Position numbers and translations under genes: made by a program. From contig CABSEG010000001.1 of assembly GCA_902476645.1 (NCBI GenBank), positions 1-64,000 of the forward strand: 64,000 nucleotides of DNA, read 5' to 3'. Each line of letters begins with the position of its first letter. Positions within the stretch are counted from its first letter, which is position 1. Below the pieces are notes generated by a model, which was given only the letters and a program-made list of their open reading frames with translations, was not told the origin of the DNA and ran no database searches. Below are positions 1 to 11,080 of the stretch, piece by piece. This DNA is from an uncultured Lachnospiraceae bacterium. Its GTDB lineage: Bacteria > Bacillota > Clostridia > Lachnospirales > Lachnospiraceae.

Positions 1-1
1 C

Positions 2-490
2 ATTGGTTCCGCCATTCTTTTTAATATGGAAGCTTCCAGCGGCGGGACAGATATCATTGCCATGCTGCTCAAAAAATATACCAGTGTAGATATCGGAAGA
101 AGTCTCTTTCTCACGGACGTGATCATCTGCGTCATTGGCTGCTTCCTGTTTGACATCAAAACCGGTCTATTCTCCTTCCTGGGTCTGACCATCAAGTCTT
201 TCTTGGTGGACACGGTGATCGAAAATATCAACCGGTGCAAATATTTTAACGTAGTCTGCAATAAGCAGCGGGAAATTTGTGACTATATTGTACACGATCT
301 ATGCAGGAGCGCCACTTATTTCGAGGCAAAGGGAGCCTTTACAGGTCACCATCGCTATATCATCTTTACCGTCCTCACCCCCCATGAGGCAGTACGGCTT
401 AGAAACTATATCAAATCCGTAGACTCCAGCGCATTTATCCTGATTTCCAACACCAGCGAAATCATCGGGAAAGGATTCCACTCAATTTAA
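2..490 (+). CDS. YitT family membrane protein, 5'-truncated by window edge
   Basis: The frame is open from base 2, so the N-terminal part with most membrane helices lies outside the window; 162 residues are visible. The ASSGGTDIIAMLLKKYT segment is the hallmark of YitT/DUF161 membrane proteins. It is followed by one hydrophobic stretch, and the C-terminal ~90 residues resemble the soluble DUF2179 domain (KGAFTG and a VLTPHEA-type core). The family is widespread in Firmicutes and its transport or signalling role is not established. The gene converges on the ATP synthase operon and is followed by a strong hairpin terminator. Confidence 0.85.
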   Translation: MGSAILFNMEASSGGTDIIAMLLKKYTSVDIGRSLFLTDVIICVIGCFLFDIKTGLFSFLGLTIKSFLVDTVIENINRCKYFNVVCNKQREICDYIVHDLCRSATYFEAKGAFTGHHRYIIFTVLTPHEAVRLRNYIKSVDSSAFILISNTSEIIGKGFHSI

Positions 491-524
491 CTTTCCGGTG
501 TATTTCAATTTCCAATTGACTTAG

Positions 525-568
525 AAAAAAGCTGCCATGCGTACCGTATGAAACGCACGGCAGCTTTT
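525..568. terminator. Bidirectional intrinsic terminator between yitT-like gene and atpC
   Basis: A 12-bp stem (531-542 pairs with 553-564, one mismatch) has an A-run on the left and a T-run on the right, so both strands read stem plus U-tail. It can end both the plus-strand YitT gene and the minus-strand atp operon. Confidence 0.8.
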
Positions 569-581
569 CACCTCACATCGT

Positions 582-626
582 AAGAAACGGACGGTTCGTA
601 TATAAAATACGAGCAGTCCGTTTCTT
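582..626 (-). terminator. Second hairpin directly behind atpC stop codon
   Basis: A long inverted repeat (AAGAAACGGAC at 582-592 against GTCCGTTTCTT at 615-625, with inner TCGTA/TACGA pairing) abuts the atpC stop. Only a short T-run follows on the minus strand, so it may be a 3' stabilising stem that works with the downstream terminator. Confidence 0.5.
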
Positions 627-1046
627 TTAGATATTCCAATGTTTTTTTGCATATTTCAATCGGGTCATGGCTCTGGCAAGAGATGCCTGAGACTGATAAT
701 GAGCCTGGATGCTTTGTTTCTGACGAAGCTGTTCCTGGGCCCTCTCCCTTGCTTCCTCTGCTCTTCGCACGTCAATCTCTTCCGGCCGTTCAGCTGTATC
801 TACAATCAAAACCACTCGGTTATTTACCACTTCGGCAAAACCGGCTCCAATAATAGCATCATGCCAAGCCTCATCCTCTGTCTGCACCCGAAGGTTTCCG
901 GTCACCAGTGCGATCACCATATTTTCATGGTTTGACAGGATTCCTTTCTCCCCGTCCGGAGCCGGTACAATTACACTTTTACAGCGTCCCTCAAAGAACA
1001 CCCTGTCGCTGGCAATCACTTTCAGGAAAAATGTATTCATCTGCAT
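627..1046 (-). CDS. atpC: ATP synthase F1 subunit epsilon
   Basis: 139 residues, normal for the epsilon subunit, which forms part of the central rotor stalk and can inhibit ATP hydrolysis. The N-terminal beta-sandwich is recognisable (FEGRCKSVIVPAPDGEKGIL, then N-H-E-N-M and the GFAEVVNNRVV strand). It is followed by a charged two-helix C-terminus rich in E/R/Q. It is the last gene of the atp operon, 8 nt after atpD, and is followed by two hairpins. Expression from intact mRNA does not depend on atpD translation, but polarity from the premature atpD stop could reduce it. Confidence 0.95.
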   Translation of the reverse strand: MQMNTFFLKVIASDRVFFEGRCKSVIVPAPDGEKGILSNHENMVIALVTGNLRVQTEDEAWHDAIIGAGFAEVVNNRVVLIVDTAERPEEIDVRRAEEARERAQEQLRQKQSIQAHYQSQASLARAMTRLKYAKKHWNI

Positions 1047-1054
1047 CTGCTCCT

Positions 1055-3351
<2,297 letters not shown>

Positions 3352-3352
3352 A

Positions 3353-4867
3353 TTAACACCTACTCTTCTTAAAATCCTCTGCGGCTTTTATAATATCTTC
3401 TGTCAATTCTTCTGTCAGTTCTTCACTCTGCTCAATCTGTGCCCCGATTTGAGGATGCTGCTTCTCAAAATAGTCCAGCATCTCGCTCTGGAAAGCTTTG
3501 ATCTGCTGTTTTTCCACTCCCATAAAGATTTTATGGGTGGCGGCACAAAGAGTGATCACTTTTTCTTTCAGGCTAAGCGGTTGACACAGAGGCTGCTTTA
3601 AAAGCTCCATCAGACCGCTCCCATATTCCAGCTGCTCTTTGGTCGTATCATCCAGATCCGAACTAAACTGGGTAAACACTTCCATTTCCCGGTACTGAGC
3701 CAGATCAATACGAATGCTCCCGGATGCCTTTTTCATGGCCTTTGTCTGGGCAGCTCCTCCTACTCTGGATACGGAAAGACCCACGTTTACCGCCGGGCGC
3801 ATTCCGGAAAAGAACAGATCGCTCTCCAGGAAAATCTGTCCGTCCGTAATAGAAATCACATTGGTAGGTATGTAGGCTGACACATCCCCTGCCTGGGTCT
3901 CAATGATGGGAAGCGCTGTAATAGACCCCCCTCCTGCCGCGTCGCTTAGTCTGCTGGAGCGCTCCAACAGTCTGGAATGAAGATAAAATACGTCACCCGG
4001 ATAGGCTTCTCTGCCTGGTGATCGCTCCAGAAGCAAAGACAAAGCCCTGTAAGCCACCGCATGCTTTGAAAGGTCATCATAAACGATCAGCACATCTTTA
4101 CCTTGGTACATAAAGTACTCGGCCATGGCTGTCCCGGCATAGGGCGCAATATACTGCAAAGGCGCACAATCGCTGGCCGTCGCTGAAACAACAATCGTAT
4201 AATCCATCGCGCCATGGGCCCGAAGTGTGGTGACCAGCTTTGCAACCGTGGAAGCCTTTTGGCCAATGGCCACATAGATACAGACCACGTCTTTCCCCTT
4301 TTGATTTAAAATGGTGTCAATCGCGATGGAAGTCTTTCCCGTCTGACGATCCCCGATAATCAGTTCTCTCTGTCCCCTACCAATGGGAAACATAGCGTCA
4401 ATAGAAAGGATTCCTGTCTCCAGAGGAACGCTTACAGACTTACGCTCCACAATGCCGGGGGCCTCCTGCTCCAGGGGCCTGTAGCCGCTTTCTTTGATCT
4501 TTCCTTTTCCGTCAATAGGAGCTCCAAGTGCATCCACAATCCTGCCAATAAAGGCCTCCCCTACCGGGACACCTGCGCGCTTTTTCGTCCTTGCGACCTT
4601 GGTTCCCTCACGGATTTCTCTGTCATTGCCAAAGATAATACAGCCGATTTCATTTCTCCTGATATCCTGTACCATACCCTTGGTACCAGTATCAAAGGTT
4701 ACAATCTCCCCATACATGGCATGGTCTATACCATAGATGGATGCAATCCCGTCTCCTACCGAGATCACCGTTCCTGTCTCCCGCTCCTCAAAAACGCTGT
4801 CATAGTGTTCTATTTCTTCTCTGAGAATAGAAATAATTTCATCTGAGCTGATGGAACTCACCTTCAT
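3353..4867 (-). CDS. atpA: ATP synthase F1 subunit alpha
   Basis: 504 residues, the usual length. Non-catalytic nucleotide-binding subunit of F1. It has the N-terminal beta barrel, the P-loop GDRQTGKT at about 172-179, the alpha-specific [13 protein letters not shown] segment and a helical C-terminus. A ggaggtg Shine-Dalgarno sits directly against ATG 4867 but 7 nt before GTG at codon 3 (4861), so translation may begin at 4861. Lies between atpH and atpG with 11-nt and 1-nt gaps. Confidence 0.97.
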   Translation of the reverse strand: MKVSSISSDEIISILREEIEHYDSVFEERETGTVISVGDGIASIYGIDHAMYGEIVTFDTGTKGMVQDIRRNEIGCIIFGNDREIREGTKVARTKKRAGVPVGEAFIGRIVDALGAPIDGKGKIKESGYRPLEQEAPGIVERKSVSVPLETGILSIDAMFPIGRGQRELIIGDRQTGKTSIAIDTILNQKGKDVVCIYVAIGQKASTVAKLVTTLRAHGAMDYTIVVSATASDCAPLQYIAPYAGTAMAEYFMYQGKDVLIVYDDLSKHAVAYRALSLLLERSPGREAYPGDVFYLHSRLLERSSRLSDAAGGGSITALPIIETQAGDVSAYIPTNVISITDGQIFLESDLFFSGMRPAVNVGLSVSRVGGAAQTKAMKKASGSIRIDLAQYREMEVFTQFSSDLDDTTKEQLEYGSGLMELLKQPLCQPLSLKEKVITLCAATHKIFMGVEKQQIKAFQSEMLDYFEKQHPQIGAQIEQSEELTEELTEDIIKAAEDFKKSRC

Positions 4868-4878
4868 TCACCTCCAGG

Positions 4879-5382
4879 TTATTTTCGTAATGTCTGCTCC
4901 AGCCGGCGAAGGCGTCCCCGCAGACTCCAATCAAATTCTTCGTCTCCTACCATTAACAGGAATCCTCCGATCAAATTCGGATCCATCTGCATTTGCAGTA
5001 CTACCTTCTTGGCACCATATTTCTTCTGCAGGAAGGACTCCATCTTCTTTTTATGTTCCTCATCTGGAAATGAGGTACAAGCGAGCGTTGCTCTTAAGGT
5101 TCCCTCTTCTTTGTCCACCAGCGCCTGATATACCTGAATAACGTCGCAAAGCTGTTCCGCCCTGCCATGGCGGCATGCCACCTTCAAATAAGAGTGCAGT
5201 CTCTTAGGAAACAAACGCTCAATCACCCGGTCTTTCTGAGCTTCATTGACTGCCGGACTGGATAGCACCTTTACCAGGGAACCAGATTTGGAAAGAATCT
5301 CCTTTGTCTGACTTACCTCGCTTTTCTGCGGATGAAGCTCATACAAAACTGCAGCATAATTATTGATGATCTCTCGTTTCAT
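4879..5382 (-). CDS. atpH: ATP synthase F1 subunit delta
   Basis: 167 residues from ATG 5382, which has AGGTGAG a few bases upstream; a GTG at 5391 in the same frame would add three residues. It is the stator protein joining F1 to subunit b. It shows the all-helical N-domain and the typical C-terminal signature (QMQMDPNLIGGFLLMVGDE, then the DWSLRGRLRRLEQTL end). It overlaps the end of atpF by about 23 nt, suggesting translational coupling. Confidence 0.93.
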   Translation of the reverse strand: MKREIINNYAAVLYELHPQKSEVSQTKEILSKSGSLVKVLSSPAVNEAQKDRVIERLFPKRLHSYLKVACRHGRAEQLCDVIQVYQALVDKEEGTLRATLACTSFPDEEHKKKMESFLQKKYGAKKVVLQMQMDPNLIGGFLLMVGDEEFDWSLRGRLRRLEQTLRK

Positions 5383-5869
5383 CGGACTCACCTGTCTCTC
5401 TCAAAAATTGATCGTAGAGTGCCTCCTCATTTTGGCCTTTCTGCTCTCCCACAATCTTTGCGGCAGCTGTCATTGCCAGACCGGCAATCTGCTCTTTCAT
5501 ATCCTGCAGTGTCTTTTCTCTTTCCTGGGAGATGGACTCTCTGGCATCCTTCAAAAGCTTTCCTGCCTGAGTGTCTGCCTCTTCCACGATTCTTTCGTAT
5601 TCTTTTTTCGCATCTGCTTTTGCCGTTTGAATGATCTGACTGGATTGGGCCTTTGCTCCTTTTAAAGCTTCTTCGTACTGCTCCTTTAGGGCTGCTGCCT
5701 CCTTTTGGACATTTTGAGCATTTGCCAGTCCATCCTCTATCATTTTCCGCCGTTTTTCCATAATGGCGGTCACCGGCTTAAACAAAAATTTTTTCAGTAG
5801 GAGATATAGAACGATCAGGTTTATGATATTATAGACCAGGCTCATATTTAGACTCAGCACCTTGTCCAC
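5360..5869 (-). CDS. atpF: ATP synthase F0 subunit b
   Basis: 169 residues, GTG start with an AAGGCAG-like ribosome site. One N-terminal transmembrane helix (MSLVYNIINLIVLYLLLKKF, residues ~8-27) is followed by a long charged coiled coil (EKRRKMIEDGLANAQ onward), the peripheral stalk dimer. The C-terminus contacts delta. It sits between atpE and atpH as in standard F-type operons. Confidence 0.94.
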   Translation of the reverse strand: MDKVLSLNMSLVYNIINLIVLYLLLKKFLFKPVTAIMEKRRKMIEDGLANAQNVQKEAAALKEQYEEALKGAKAQSSQIIQTAKADAKKEYERIVEEADTQAGKLLKDARESISQEREKTLQDMKEQIAGLAMTAAAKIVGEQKGQNEEALYDQFLRETGESDETRDHQ

Positions 5870-5895
5870 CTGCCTTTCTGTTTATGTATTCCGCT

Positions 5896-6120
5896 TTATC
5901 CCAGGAACAGAATAATCATAATACCGATCACCAGACCGTAAATAGCCGTTGCCTCTGCCAAGGCACATCCTAACAGCAAGGATTTACTGATCTTACTCTC
6001 TGCTTCCGGCTGTCTTGCGATAGCATCCACTGCTTTACCGGTGGCGATACCGATTCCCACACCTGCTCCGATACCTGTCAATACTGCTACTGCTGCTCCG
6101 ATTGCAATTAAACTTGTCAT
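5896..6120 (-). CDS. atpE: ATP synthase F0 subunit c
   Basis: 74-residue hairpin proteolipid of the rotor ring. Helix 1 carries the glycine packing motif GIGAGVGIG (16-24), the polar loop is ARQPE (35-39), and the ion-binding carboxylate is E56 in ALAEATAIYG. The Na+-type ligands known from Ilyobacter (Gln in helix 1, Ser after the Glu) are absent: the corresponding positions are Ile and Ala. I infer a proton-coupled ring, although T58 is kept. A strong AAGGAG precedes the ATG. Confidence 0.96.
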   Translation of the reverse strand: MTSLIAIGAAVAVLTGIGAGVGIGIATGKAVDAIARQPEAESKISKSLLLGCALAEATAIYGLVIGIMIILFLG

Positions 6121-6142
6121 GATAATTTCTCCTTTTCTTCTC

Positions 6143-6868
6143 TTATTCTAATGATTCCTTCATAAATAGTGCCGTCAAAAATACAAACACATAGGCCTGA
6201 ATCAACCCGTCAAAAATATCAAAATAACAGGTGAGGGGTATGGGTACTAGAATCGGCACTACTTTTTTGATTAATTCCATTACCACAAAGCTTCCGAGGA
6301 CATTTCCAAACAACCGCATGCACAGAGATACTGGTTTAATAAAAATTTCCATGATGTTAATCGGTAAAATAATCGGAACCGGCTCTGCGAAGCTCTTTAG
6401 AAAGCCCCTTCCCCCCTTTTTGCGAAAACCGGCAACCTCAATAAGTACAATACTCATGATGGCCAGCGCCGCTGTCATGTTCAGGTCTTTCGTCGGTGGT
6501 TTGAATCCCAAAATTCCAATCAGATTGGCCACTCCAATGTAAAGGGCCACTGTCATAAGATAAGGGATGTACCGTCGCCCTTCTTTGCCTAAAATATCCT
6601 CAAAGAAATTTTGCATACCACCGATGGCTGATTCCAGAACTAATTGCTTCCTGCTTACGTTTTCCACTTTCAAATTCCGTACCAGGCAAATGGAGGCCAG
6701 TACCAGCGCCGCCATAATAATCCAGGTGACAACTACGGACTCGGTAATCGGAATACCGCCGAATATGGGAATTGTAAAGACAGTCTCGCAATTTAGTTCC
6801 TGTAATAATTCCTCTGATATTGCTCCCGTATTTTTCCCTTCTTTCTTATTAAAATAGCTCTTTCTCAA
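6143..6868 (-). CDS. atpB: ATP synthase F0 subunit a
   Basis: 241 residues with five to six membrane helices. The essential stator arginine lies in SLCMRLFGNVLGSF, and the last helix contains LIQAYVFVFLTALFM. The only in-frame start upstream of the first helix is TTG 6868; there is no clear Shine-Dalgarno and an in-frame TAG lies two codons before it. The best promoter ends only 11 nt upstream, so the message would be nearly leaderless unless transcription starts further up. First gene of the atp operon; no atpI is present. Confidence 0.92.
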   Translation of the reverse strand: MRKSYFNKKEGKNTGAISEELLQELNCETVFTIPIFGGIPITESVVVTWIIMAALVLASICLVRNLKVENVSRKQLVLESAIGGMQNFFEDILGKEGRRYIPYLMTVALYIGVANLIGILGFKPPTKDLNMTAALAIMSIVLIEVAGFRKKGGRGFLKSFAEPVPIILPINIMEIFIKPVSLCMRLFGNVLGSFVVMELIKKVVPILVPIPLTCYFDIFDGLIQAYVFVFLTALFMKESLE

Positions 6869-6879
6869 AAGCTACACAT

Positions 6880-6908
6880 ACTTTACAGCCGTTTTTCTGC
6901 TTTGTCAA
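6880..6908 (-). promoter_or_regulatory. Sigma-A-type promoter of atp operon
   Basis: TTGACA at 6903-6908, a 17-nt spacer and TAAAGT at 6880-6885 on the minus strand. The predicted start of transcription is near 6873, only about 5 nt before the atpB TTG codon. Confidence 0.75.
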
Positions 6909-6910
6909 TT

Positions 6911-7000
6911 CTACACAAATTTATTTTTCAATTTTGTATGTTTTAACGGATATTTTGTTCTTTTTATAACTTTTTTGTCAAACCCTCGTTCCTGTTTCAT
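6911..7000 (-). CDS. Possible 29-residue basic peptide upstream of atpB
   Basis: ATG at 7000 has an ideal AAGGAG 8 nt upstream and runs 29 codons to TAG at 6911. The product is strongly basic (about 11 Lys/Arg) with no membrane segment and no family I recognise. It ends just before the atp promoter. The ribosome site is the main support. It could be a true small protein, a leader peptide for a longer atp transcript, or chance. Confidence 0.35.
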   Translation of the reverse strand: MKQERGFDKKVIKRTKYPLKHTKLKNKFV

Positions 7001-7126
7001 GAAATCATCTCCTTACTTCTTTTGACTATCCACAATTTAAATAAATTTTTTTCACTTTTTCCTCTCCACACACATTCTTTTTACCAAAGATCCTTCAAAA
7101 CGATACCGCATAGTCTCTAATTCGTT

Positions 7127-7195
7127 ATAAAAGCCTGCCGACAACCGTCCTTGTATCCGCCAAGGAATACAAAAACCGTTGCAGGCAGGCTTTTT
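7127..7195 (-). terminator. Terminator downstream of nudC
   Basis: A long imperfect hairpin: AAGCCTGCC (7130-7138) pairs with GGCAGGCTT (7184-7192), with a second inner stem TTGTAT/ATACAA. It is followed on the minus strand by TTTTATAA. The rest of 6869-7221 holds the atp promoter and the small ORF, otherwise AT-rich sequence. Confidence 0.7.
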
Positions 7196-7221
7196 CGCGG
7201 ATAGCTCCCCTATGTCATTCA

Positions 7222-8064
7222 CTAACCGCACAGACCGTGTTTAAATCCCAATATCATTTCGTTTGTCAGGCTTCCCGTGCTCTCATACACCGGAATTTCC
7301 TCCTTCTCGTACCATTCCGCCATGGAAAGCTCCTCCTGATCCAGGGTAATCTTATCTTCCCCGTCCAGATCGGCAAAAAATCCTACTAAAAGCGTATCAG
7401 AAAAAGACCAGGGCTGACTCTTATAATAACGCAGATTTTTGATGCGCAGTCCCACCTCTTCCATGACTTCTCTTTTCACCGTTTCCTCCAGGGTTTCTCC
7501 AATCTCCGCGAACCCTGCAATCAGAGCATACCTATTATTTCCCCTGCCGGGCGCATACTTAGACATCAGTAATCGACTCCCATCGGTAACCCCCACAATG
7601 ACCGCCGGCATAATCTTGGGATACTCCCGGTTCTGGCACTCCCCGCAGTAGAGCATCCTTTCCTTCTTATCATGCTTCATTCGCTGTCCACAGCAACCGC
7701 AGAAACGACGGCTTCGATACCATCGGTAAAGCTGAGCACCAGTGATACCCGCAAAGGCCAGATGCCCAGGGCTGGCTGTTCGGAACAAATTCAGCTTTTC
7801 CATAGTAAAGCCTAATAGGGCTCTCCCCTCCTCGTAGGGCAGCAGATAAAATGCTTCGTCATCAATGGAAAATAAGTAGAGAACCTTTTCCCTCAAATAT
7901 GTCTGATCCTTGTCCAGATCCCGAAATCTGGGAAAGTCCAAAGTCCCGTCTTCCCACTTTACCAGCGCTTCCCGGCCACGGTAGCAAAGCAGATAGCTAT
8001 CCGGTCCGGGCGGTTTGGGACAATACTCGTTTTGAAATCTGTGGGGCGCAATGTCCTGAATCAT
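7222..8064 (-). CDS. nudC: NAD(+) diphosphatase (NudC-type NUDIX hydrolase)
   Basis: 280 residues. Hydrolyses NADH/NAD+ to NMN(H) and AMP; family members can also decap NAD-RNA. An N-terminal domain is followed by a four-Cys zinc ribbon (CGCCG ... CGEC), then the NUDIX domain with a complete box (G-x5-E-x7-REVMEEVGL). The downstream SQPWSFSDTLL matches the SQPWPFPxS array that distinguishes NudC-type enzymes from other NUDIX families. ATG start with AGGAGTG upstream. Followed by its own terminator. Confidence 0.92.
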   Translation of the reverse strand: MIQDIAPHRFQNEYCPKPPGPDSYLLCYRGREALVKWEDGTLDFPRFRDLDKDQTYLREKVLYLFSIDDEAFYLLPYEEGRALLGFTMEKLNLFRTASPGHLAFAGITGAQLYRWYRSRRFCGCCGQRMKHDKKERMLYCGECQNREYPKIMPAVIVGVTDGSRLLMSKYAPGRGNNRYALIAGFAEIGETLEETVKREVMEEVGLRIKNLRYYKSQPWSFSDTLLVGFFADLDGEDKITLDQEELSMAEWYEKEEIPVYESTGSLTNEMILGFKHGLCG

Positions 8065-8110
8065 ACCTTTTCACTCCTGTTATGTAATATCCTCTCTTCA
8101 GCCCTTTTTT

Positions 8111-8701
8111 CTAAGGCTGGTACCCTGTTTTATCTTCCTTTGTTATTTCCCGTATCACTTTGCAAGGCACGCCGGCGGCAACCACATGGGAAGGAATGCT
8201 CTTTGTCACCACGCTTCCTGATCCGATAATCGTATCTTCACCGATCGTAACTCCTTGATTAATATGAACTCCCGCTCCAACCCAGACGTTATTACCAATT
8301 TTAACCGGTTTGGCGTAGCAGGCTCCGTGGGCACGTTCCCATGGGTCCGTGGCATGGTTTGATGTATAGATACCAACCCTCGGCCCAAACAGCACATGAT
8401 CCCCGATCTCAATTCCTCCCCCATCTAGCATAATACAGTCAAAGTTCGCATAGAAATGATTACCTATGGTTATATTATATCCAAATTCACATCGAAACGT
8501 GGGCTCAAAATACACGTCCGTACCAATCGCTTTCAGTAATTTTTTTAATATAGCCTCTCGTTCTTCCTGAGATTTTCCATAACTTGCATGATATTCATTC
8601 GTCAAAAGAACGGCATGTTCTCTCGCCTTTACTAATTCTTGCGTTAAATCATTATACATCTGACCACTCAAAATACGCTGTCTTTGTGTTTCTAAATCCA
8701 T
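8111..8701 (-). CDS. maa: Maltose/galactoside-type sugar O-acetyltransferase
   Basis: 196 residues. Acetyl-CoA-dependent acetylation of a sugar hydroxyl by a trimeric left-handed beta-helix enzyme. The Mac-type N-terminal helical cap (MYNDLTQELVKAREHA) precedes hexapeptide repeats (IEIGDHVLFGPRV, VKIGNNVWVGAGVHI, VTIGEDTIIGSGSVV). The catalytic His is in YTSNHATDP. The C-terminus GVPCKVIREI is typical. The true substrate cannot be deduced. An AAGGAGG ribosome site and a good promoter lie just upstream; nudC follows. Confidence 0.88.
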   Translation of the reverse strand: MDLETQRQRILSGQMYNDLTQELVKAREHAVLLTNEYHASYGKSQEEREAILKKLLKAIGTDVYFEPTFRCEFGYNITIGNHFYANFDCIMLDGGGIEIGDHVLFGPRVGIYTSNHATDPWERAHGACYAKPVKIGNNVWVGAGVHINQGVTIGEDTIIGSGSVVTKSIPSHVVAAGVPCKVIREITKEDKTGYQP

Positions 8702-8730
8702 CTGCTACCTCCTTTGTTGATATGCGTTTT

Positions 8731-8759
8731 ATTATACTATAAACGAATGCTTTTGAAAA
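8731..8759 (-). promoter_or_regulatory. Promoter of the acetyltransferase gene
   Basis: TTTTCA (8754-8759), 17-nt spacer, TATAAT (8731-8736) on the minus strand, about 30 nt before the start codon. Confidence 0.65.
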
Positions 8760-8792
8760 TCCATAACTGACATTGACACAGAAAGCGCCAGC

Positions 8793-9134
8793 CTATTTTA
8801 CATATCCAACAAATCCATTTTGATACAGAATCTGCAAAAACCGTACCAGACGTTCCAGTACCGGTTCTGCCTCCGCCCCGAATTGACTTTGCACACTCTT
8901 GGATATTTCATAGACATTAGCCTCCCCATTTATGGCCAGCCAGACAAAGCTCCCATAGCGATCCAGGGAAATATGGCTGATCTTTGGGCGATGAAAGCAC
9001 TTGTGTGCAATCCAACTATAAAAGCCTTTATGAATCACATGTACTACCACATTTCCCTCTTGATCTATGTCCCATGTATATGCCGGATTCCAGGCCGGCA
9101 CCAGGTCCAAAAAATTCTTACCTTCCTTTTTCAT
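8793..9134 (-). CDS. PqqD-like protein coupled to OPT transporter
   Basis: 113 residues from ATG 9134 (MKKEGKNFLDLVPAWNP). The start overlaps the transporter's TGA as ATGA, the usual sign of translational coupling, so longer upstream readings are unlikely. The central part (SLDRYGSFVWLAINGEANVYEISKSV region, then a helical segment and FLQILYQNGFVGYV) matches the winged-helix PqqD/RRE fold that binds peptides in RiPP biosynthesis. No radical SAM enzyme or precursor peptide is nearby. Its role beside a peptide transporter is unknown; peptide sensing or delivery is a guess. Confidence 0.75.
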   Translation of the reverse strand: MKKEGKNFLDLVPAWNPAYTWDIDQEGNVVVHVIHKGFYSWIAHKCFHRPKISHISLDRYGSFVWLAINGEANVYEISKSVQSQFGAEAEPVLERLVRFLQILYQNGFVGYVK

Positions 9135-11080
9135 TCTGCGTTCCCTTTCCTTCGTCCAACGGAAAACTTCCACAGAGAAAAGGTCAGACATAGAAAAGCC
9201 AGTAATCCCAATCCATTCCCGATGGCTTCCCCTCCCAAAATCCGCAAATTTTCGGAAAACAGATTGCCCATCCATTCTGACAGAGTTCCTCCATTCGTTC
9301 CCATCGGAAGAATGGCAAAGACAGCCAGTAAAATTCCAATCAATCCCTCTCCCGCTATCAGTCCGGAACTATAAAGAATCCCCTTTTCTATGGTCTCTTT
9401 TTTCTTTTTCTCCTCTCTATTTCTTTTTTTCTCCAGAACATAGCGGACAATTCCACCCGCTATCATGGGGGTGCTTAAATGGATGGGCAGATAAATCCCA
9501 ATGGCAAAGGGAAGAACCGGTATTCCCAGAATTTCTGCCACTACAGCTATAGATGCCCCGATAAATACCAATGTCCAAGGCAGATTTCCTCCCATAACTC
9601 CCTCCACCACCATTTTCATCAACGTGGCCTGAGGGGCAGGAAGTTCAGCGGAGCCATATCCCCAGGCCATATTCAACAAATACAAGACCCCTCCGATTGC
9701 CACGGCTGCCGCCATGACGCCAATCAATTCTCCAATCTGTTGCTTTCTGGGTGTGGCTCCCAGCAGATAGCCAGCCTTTAAATCCTGGGAAGTATCCCCT
9801 GCAAGGGCCGCAATGATACAAATCACCGATCCCACAGCTAATGCCGCTGTCATACCTGCTCTGCCCACTTGCCCCGTGGCTTTAATGGCAATGGTGGCAA
9901 TGAGCAGCGTAGCGATGGTCATACCCGATACCGGATTGTTGCTGCTTCCCACCAGCCCTACCATGCGCGAGGATACCGTGGCAAAGAAAAATCCAAACAG
10001 AACGATTAAAAATGCGGAAAACAGATTAACTGGGATGACAGGAACCAGCCAGATCACAAATATCAAAACCAGGATGGCCGTCCCAATCAATGGCAGGGGT
10101 AAATCCTGATTGGTTCTCTCATCTGACGCCATCCCTTTTCCAAATCCTTTTACTGATTCCCGAAAGGTTCTCAGGATCAACGGCAGAGACTTAATCAGAC
10201 TCATAATACCGCCACAAGCCACTGCTCCTGCCCCGATATATTTCATATAATTCTCCCAAATTCCAAAAGAACCGGACTCTGCGTAGATTTGTCCTACGGA
10301 TATTTCCGCTGGAAACAGAATTTTATCCGCACCAAACAACAGGATCATGGGCATTAGCACAAACCATCCCATCACGCCGCCTGCAAACAGATAAGAAGAA
10401 ATCCTAGGACCGCAGATATAGCCAACCCCCAGCAGGGAGGGGAGAACATCGATGCCAGTACCAGCGCCTCTGTAAGCCGGAATTTCATAGTGTACCCGAC
10501 TTGGAAACAGTTTCAATCCATCCGCAAGAAACTTATAGAGTGCTGAGATCCCTAATCCTGCAAATACCGCAGAAGCCTTGGAGCCTCCCTTCTCTCCTGC
10601 AATCAGCACCTCTGCGCAGGCTGTCCCTTCCGGATAAGGAAGCTTGCCATGCTCCTGTACAATCAAAGCCTTGCGAAGCGGTACCATAAAAAGAACTCCT
10701 AAAAATCCCCCAATACACGCAATCAGGGAAATCTCCAGAAGAGAGGGCGTTCCTGTTTCCCACTCCTTTGCCCACAAAAACAGGGTGGGTAGGGTAAAAA
10801 TAGCCCCTGCGGCCACAGACTCCCCTGCAGATCCGATGGTCTGGACCATATTATTTTCCAAAATGGATTCTTTTTTCAGGATCATCCGAATGACGCCCAT
10901 GGAGATCACCGCAGCCGGAATGGAAGCAGAAACCGTCATCCCTACCCGAAGCCCCAGGTAGGCATTTGCCCCTCCGAATAAAACTGCCAGGACGATCCCT
11001 AAAAGGATCGAAGTTCCAGTAAACTCCGGAACTGTCTTGTTTGCCGGAATGAACGGCTTAAACTGATTGTTTTCGCTCAT
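9131..11080 (-). CDS. OPT family oligopeptide transporter
   Basis: 649 residues with about 14-16 membrane helices. OPT proteins are proton-coupled importers of oligopeptides or metal chelates. Family features seen: FTGTSILLGIVLAVLFGGANAYLGLRVG at the N-terminus (written here as a region, residues 19-46), PYPEGTACAEVL, GSSNNPVSGMT, and SQDLKAGYLLGATPRKQQ. A lysine-rich cytoplasmic loop (EKKRNREEKKKKE) precedes the last helices. ATG start with AGGAGGAG. The downstream PqqD-like gene overlaps by 4 nt, so the pair is one operon. Confidence 0.93.
   Translation of the reverse strand: MSENNQFKPFIPANKTVPEFTGTSILLGIVLAVLFGGANAYLGLRVGMTVSASIPAAVISMGVIRMILKKESILENNMVQTIGSAGESVAAGAIFTLPTLFLWAKEWETGTPSLLEISLIACIGGFLGVLFMVPLRKALIVQEHGKLPYPEGTACAEVLIAGEKGGSKASAVFAGLGISALYKFLADGLKLFPSRVHYEIPAYRGAGTGIDVLPSLLGVGYICGPRISSYLFAGGVMGWFVLMPMILLFGADKILFPAEISVGQIYAESGSFGIWENYMKYIGAGAVACGGIMSLIKSLPLILRTFRESVKGFGKGMASDERTNQDLPLPLIGTAILVLIFVIWLVPVIPVNLFSAFLIVLFGFFFATVSSRMVGLVGSSNNPVSGMTIATLLIATIAIKATGQVGRAGMTAALAVGSVICIIAALAGDTSQDLKAGYLLGATPRKQQIGELIGVMAAAVAIGGVLYLLNMAWGYGSAELPAPQATLMKMVVEGVMGGNLPWTLVFIGASIAVVAEILGIPVLPFAIGIYLPIHLSTPMIAGGIVRYVLEKKRNREEKKKKETIEKGILYSSGLIAGEGLIGILLAVFAILPMGTNGGTLSEWMGNLFSENLRILGGEAIGNGLGLLAFLCLTFSLWKFSVGRRKGNAE

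Noticed and set aside
5896..6120. Sodium-type ATP synthase c-ring
   Set aside because: Helix 1 has Ile where Na+ rings have Gln, and Ala follows E56 instead of Ser; only the Thr two residues after the Glu is shared.
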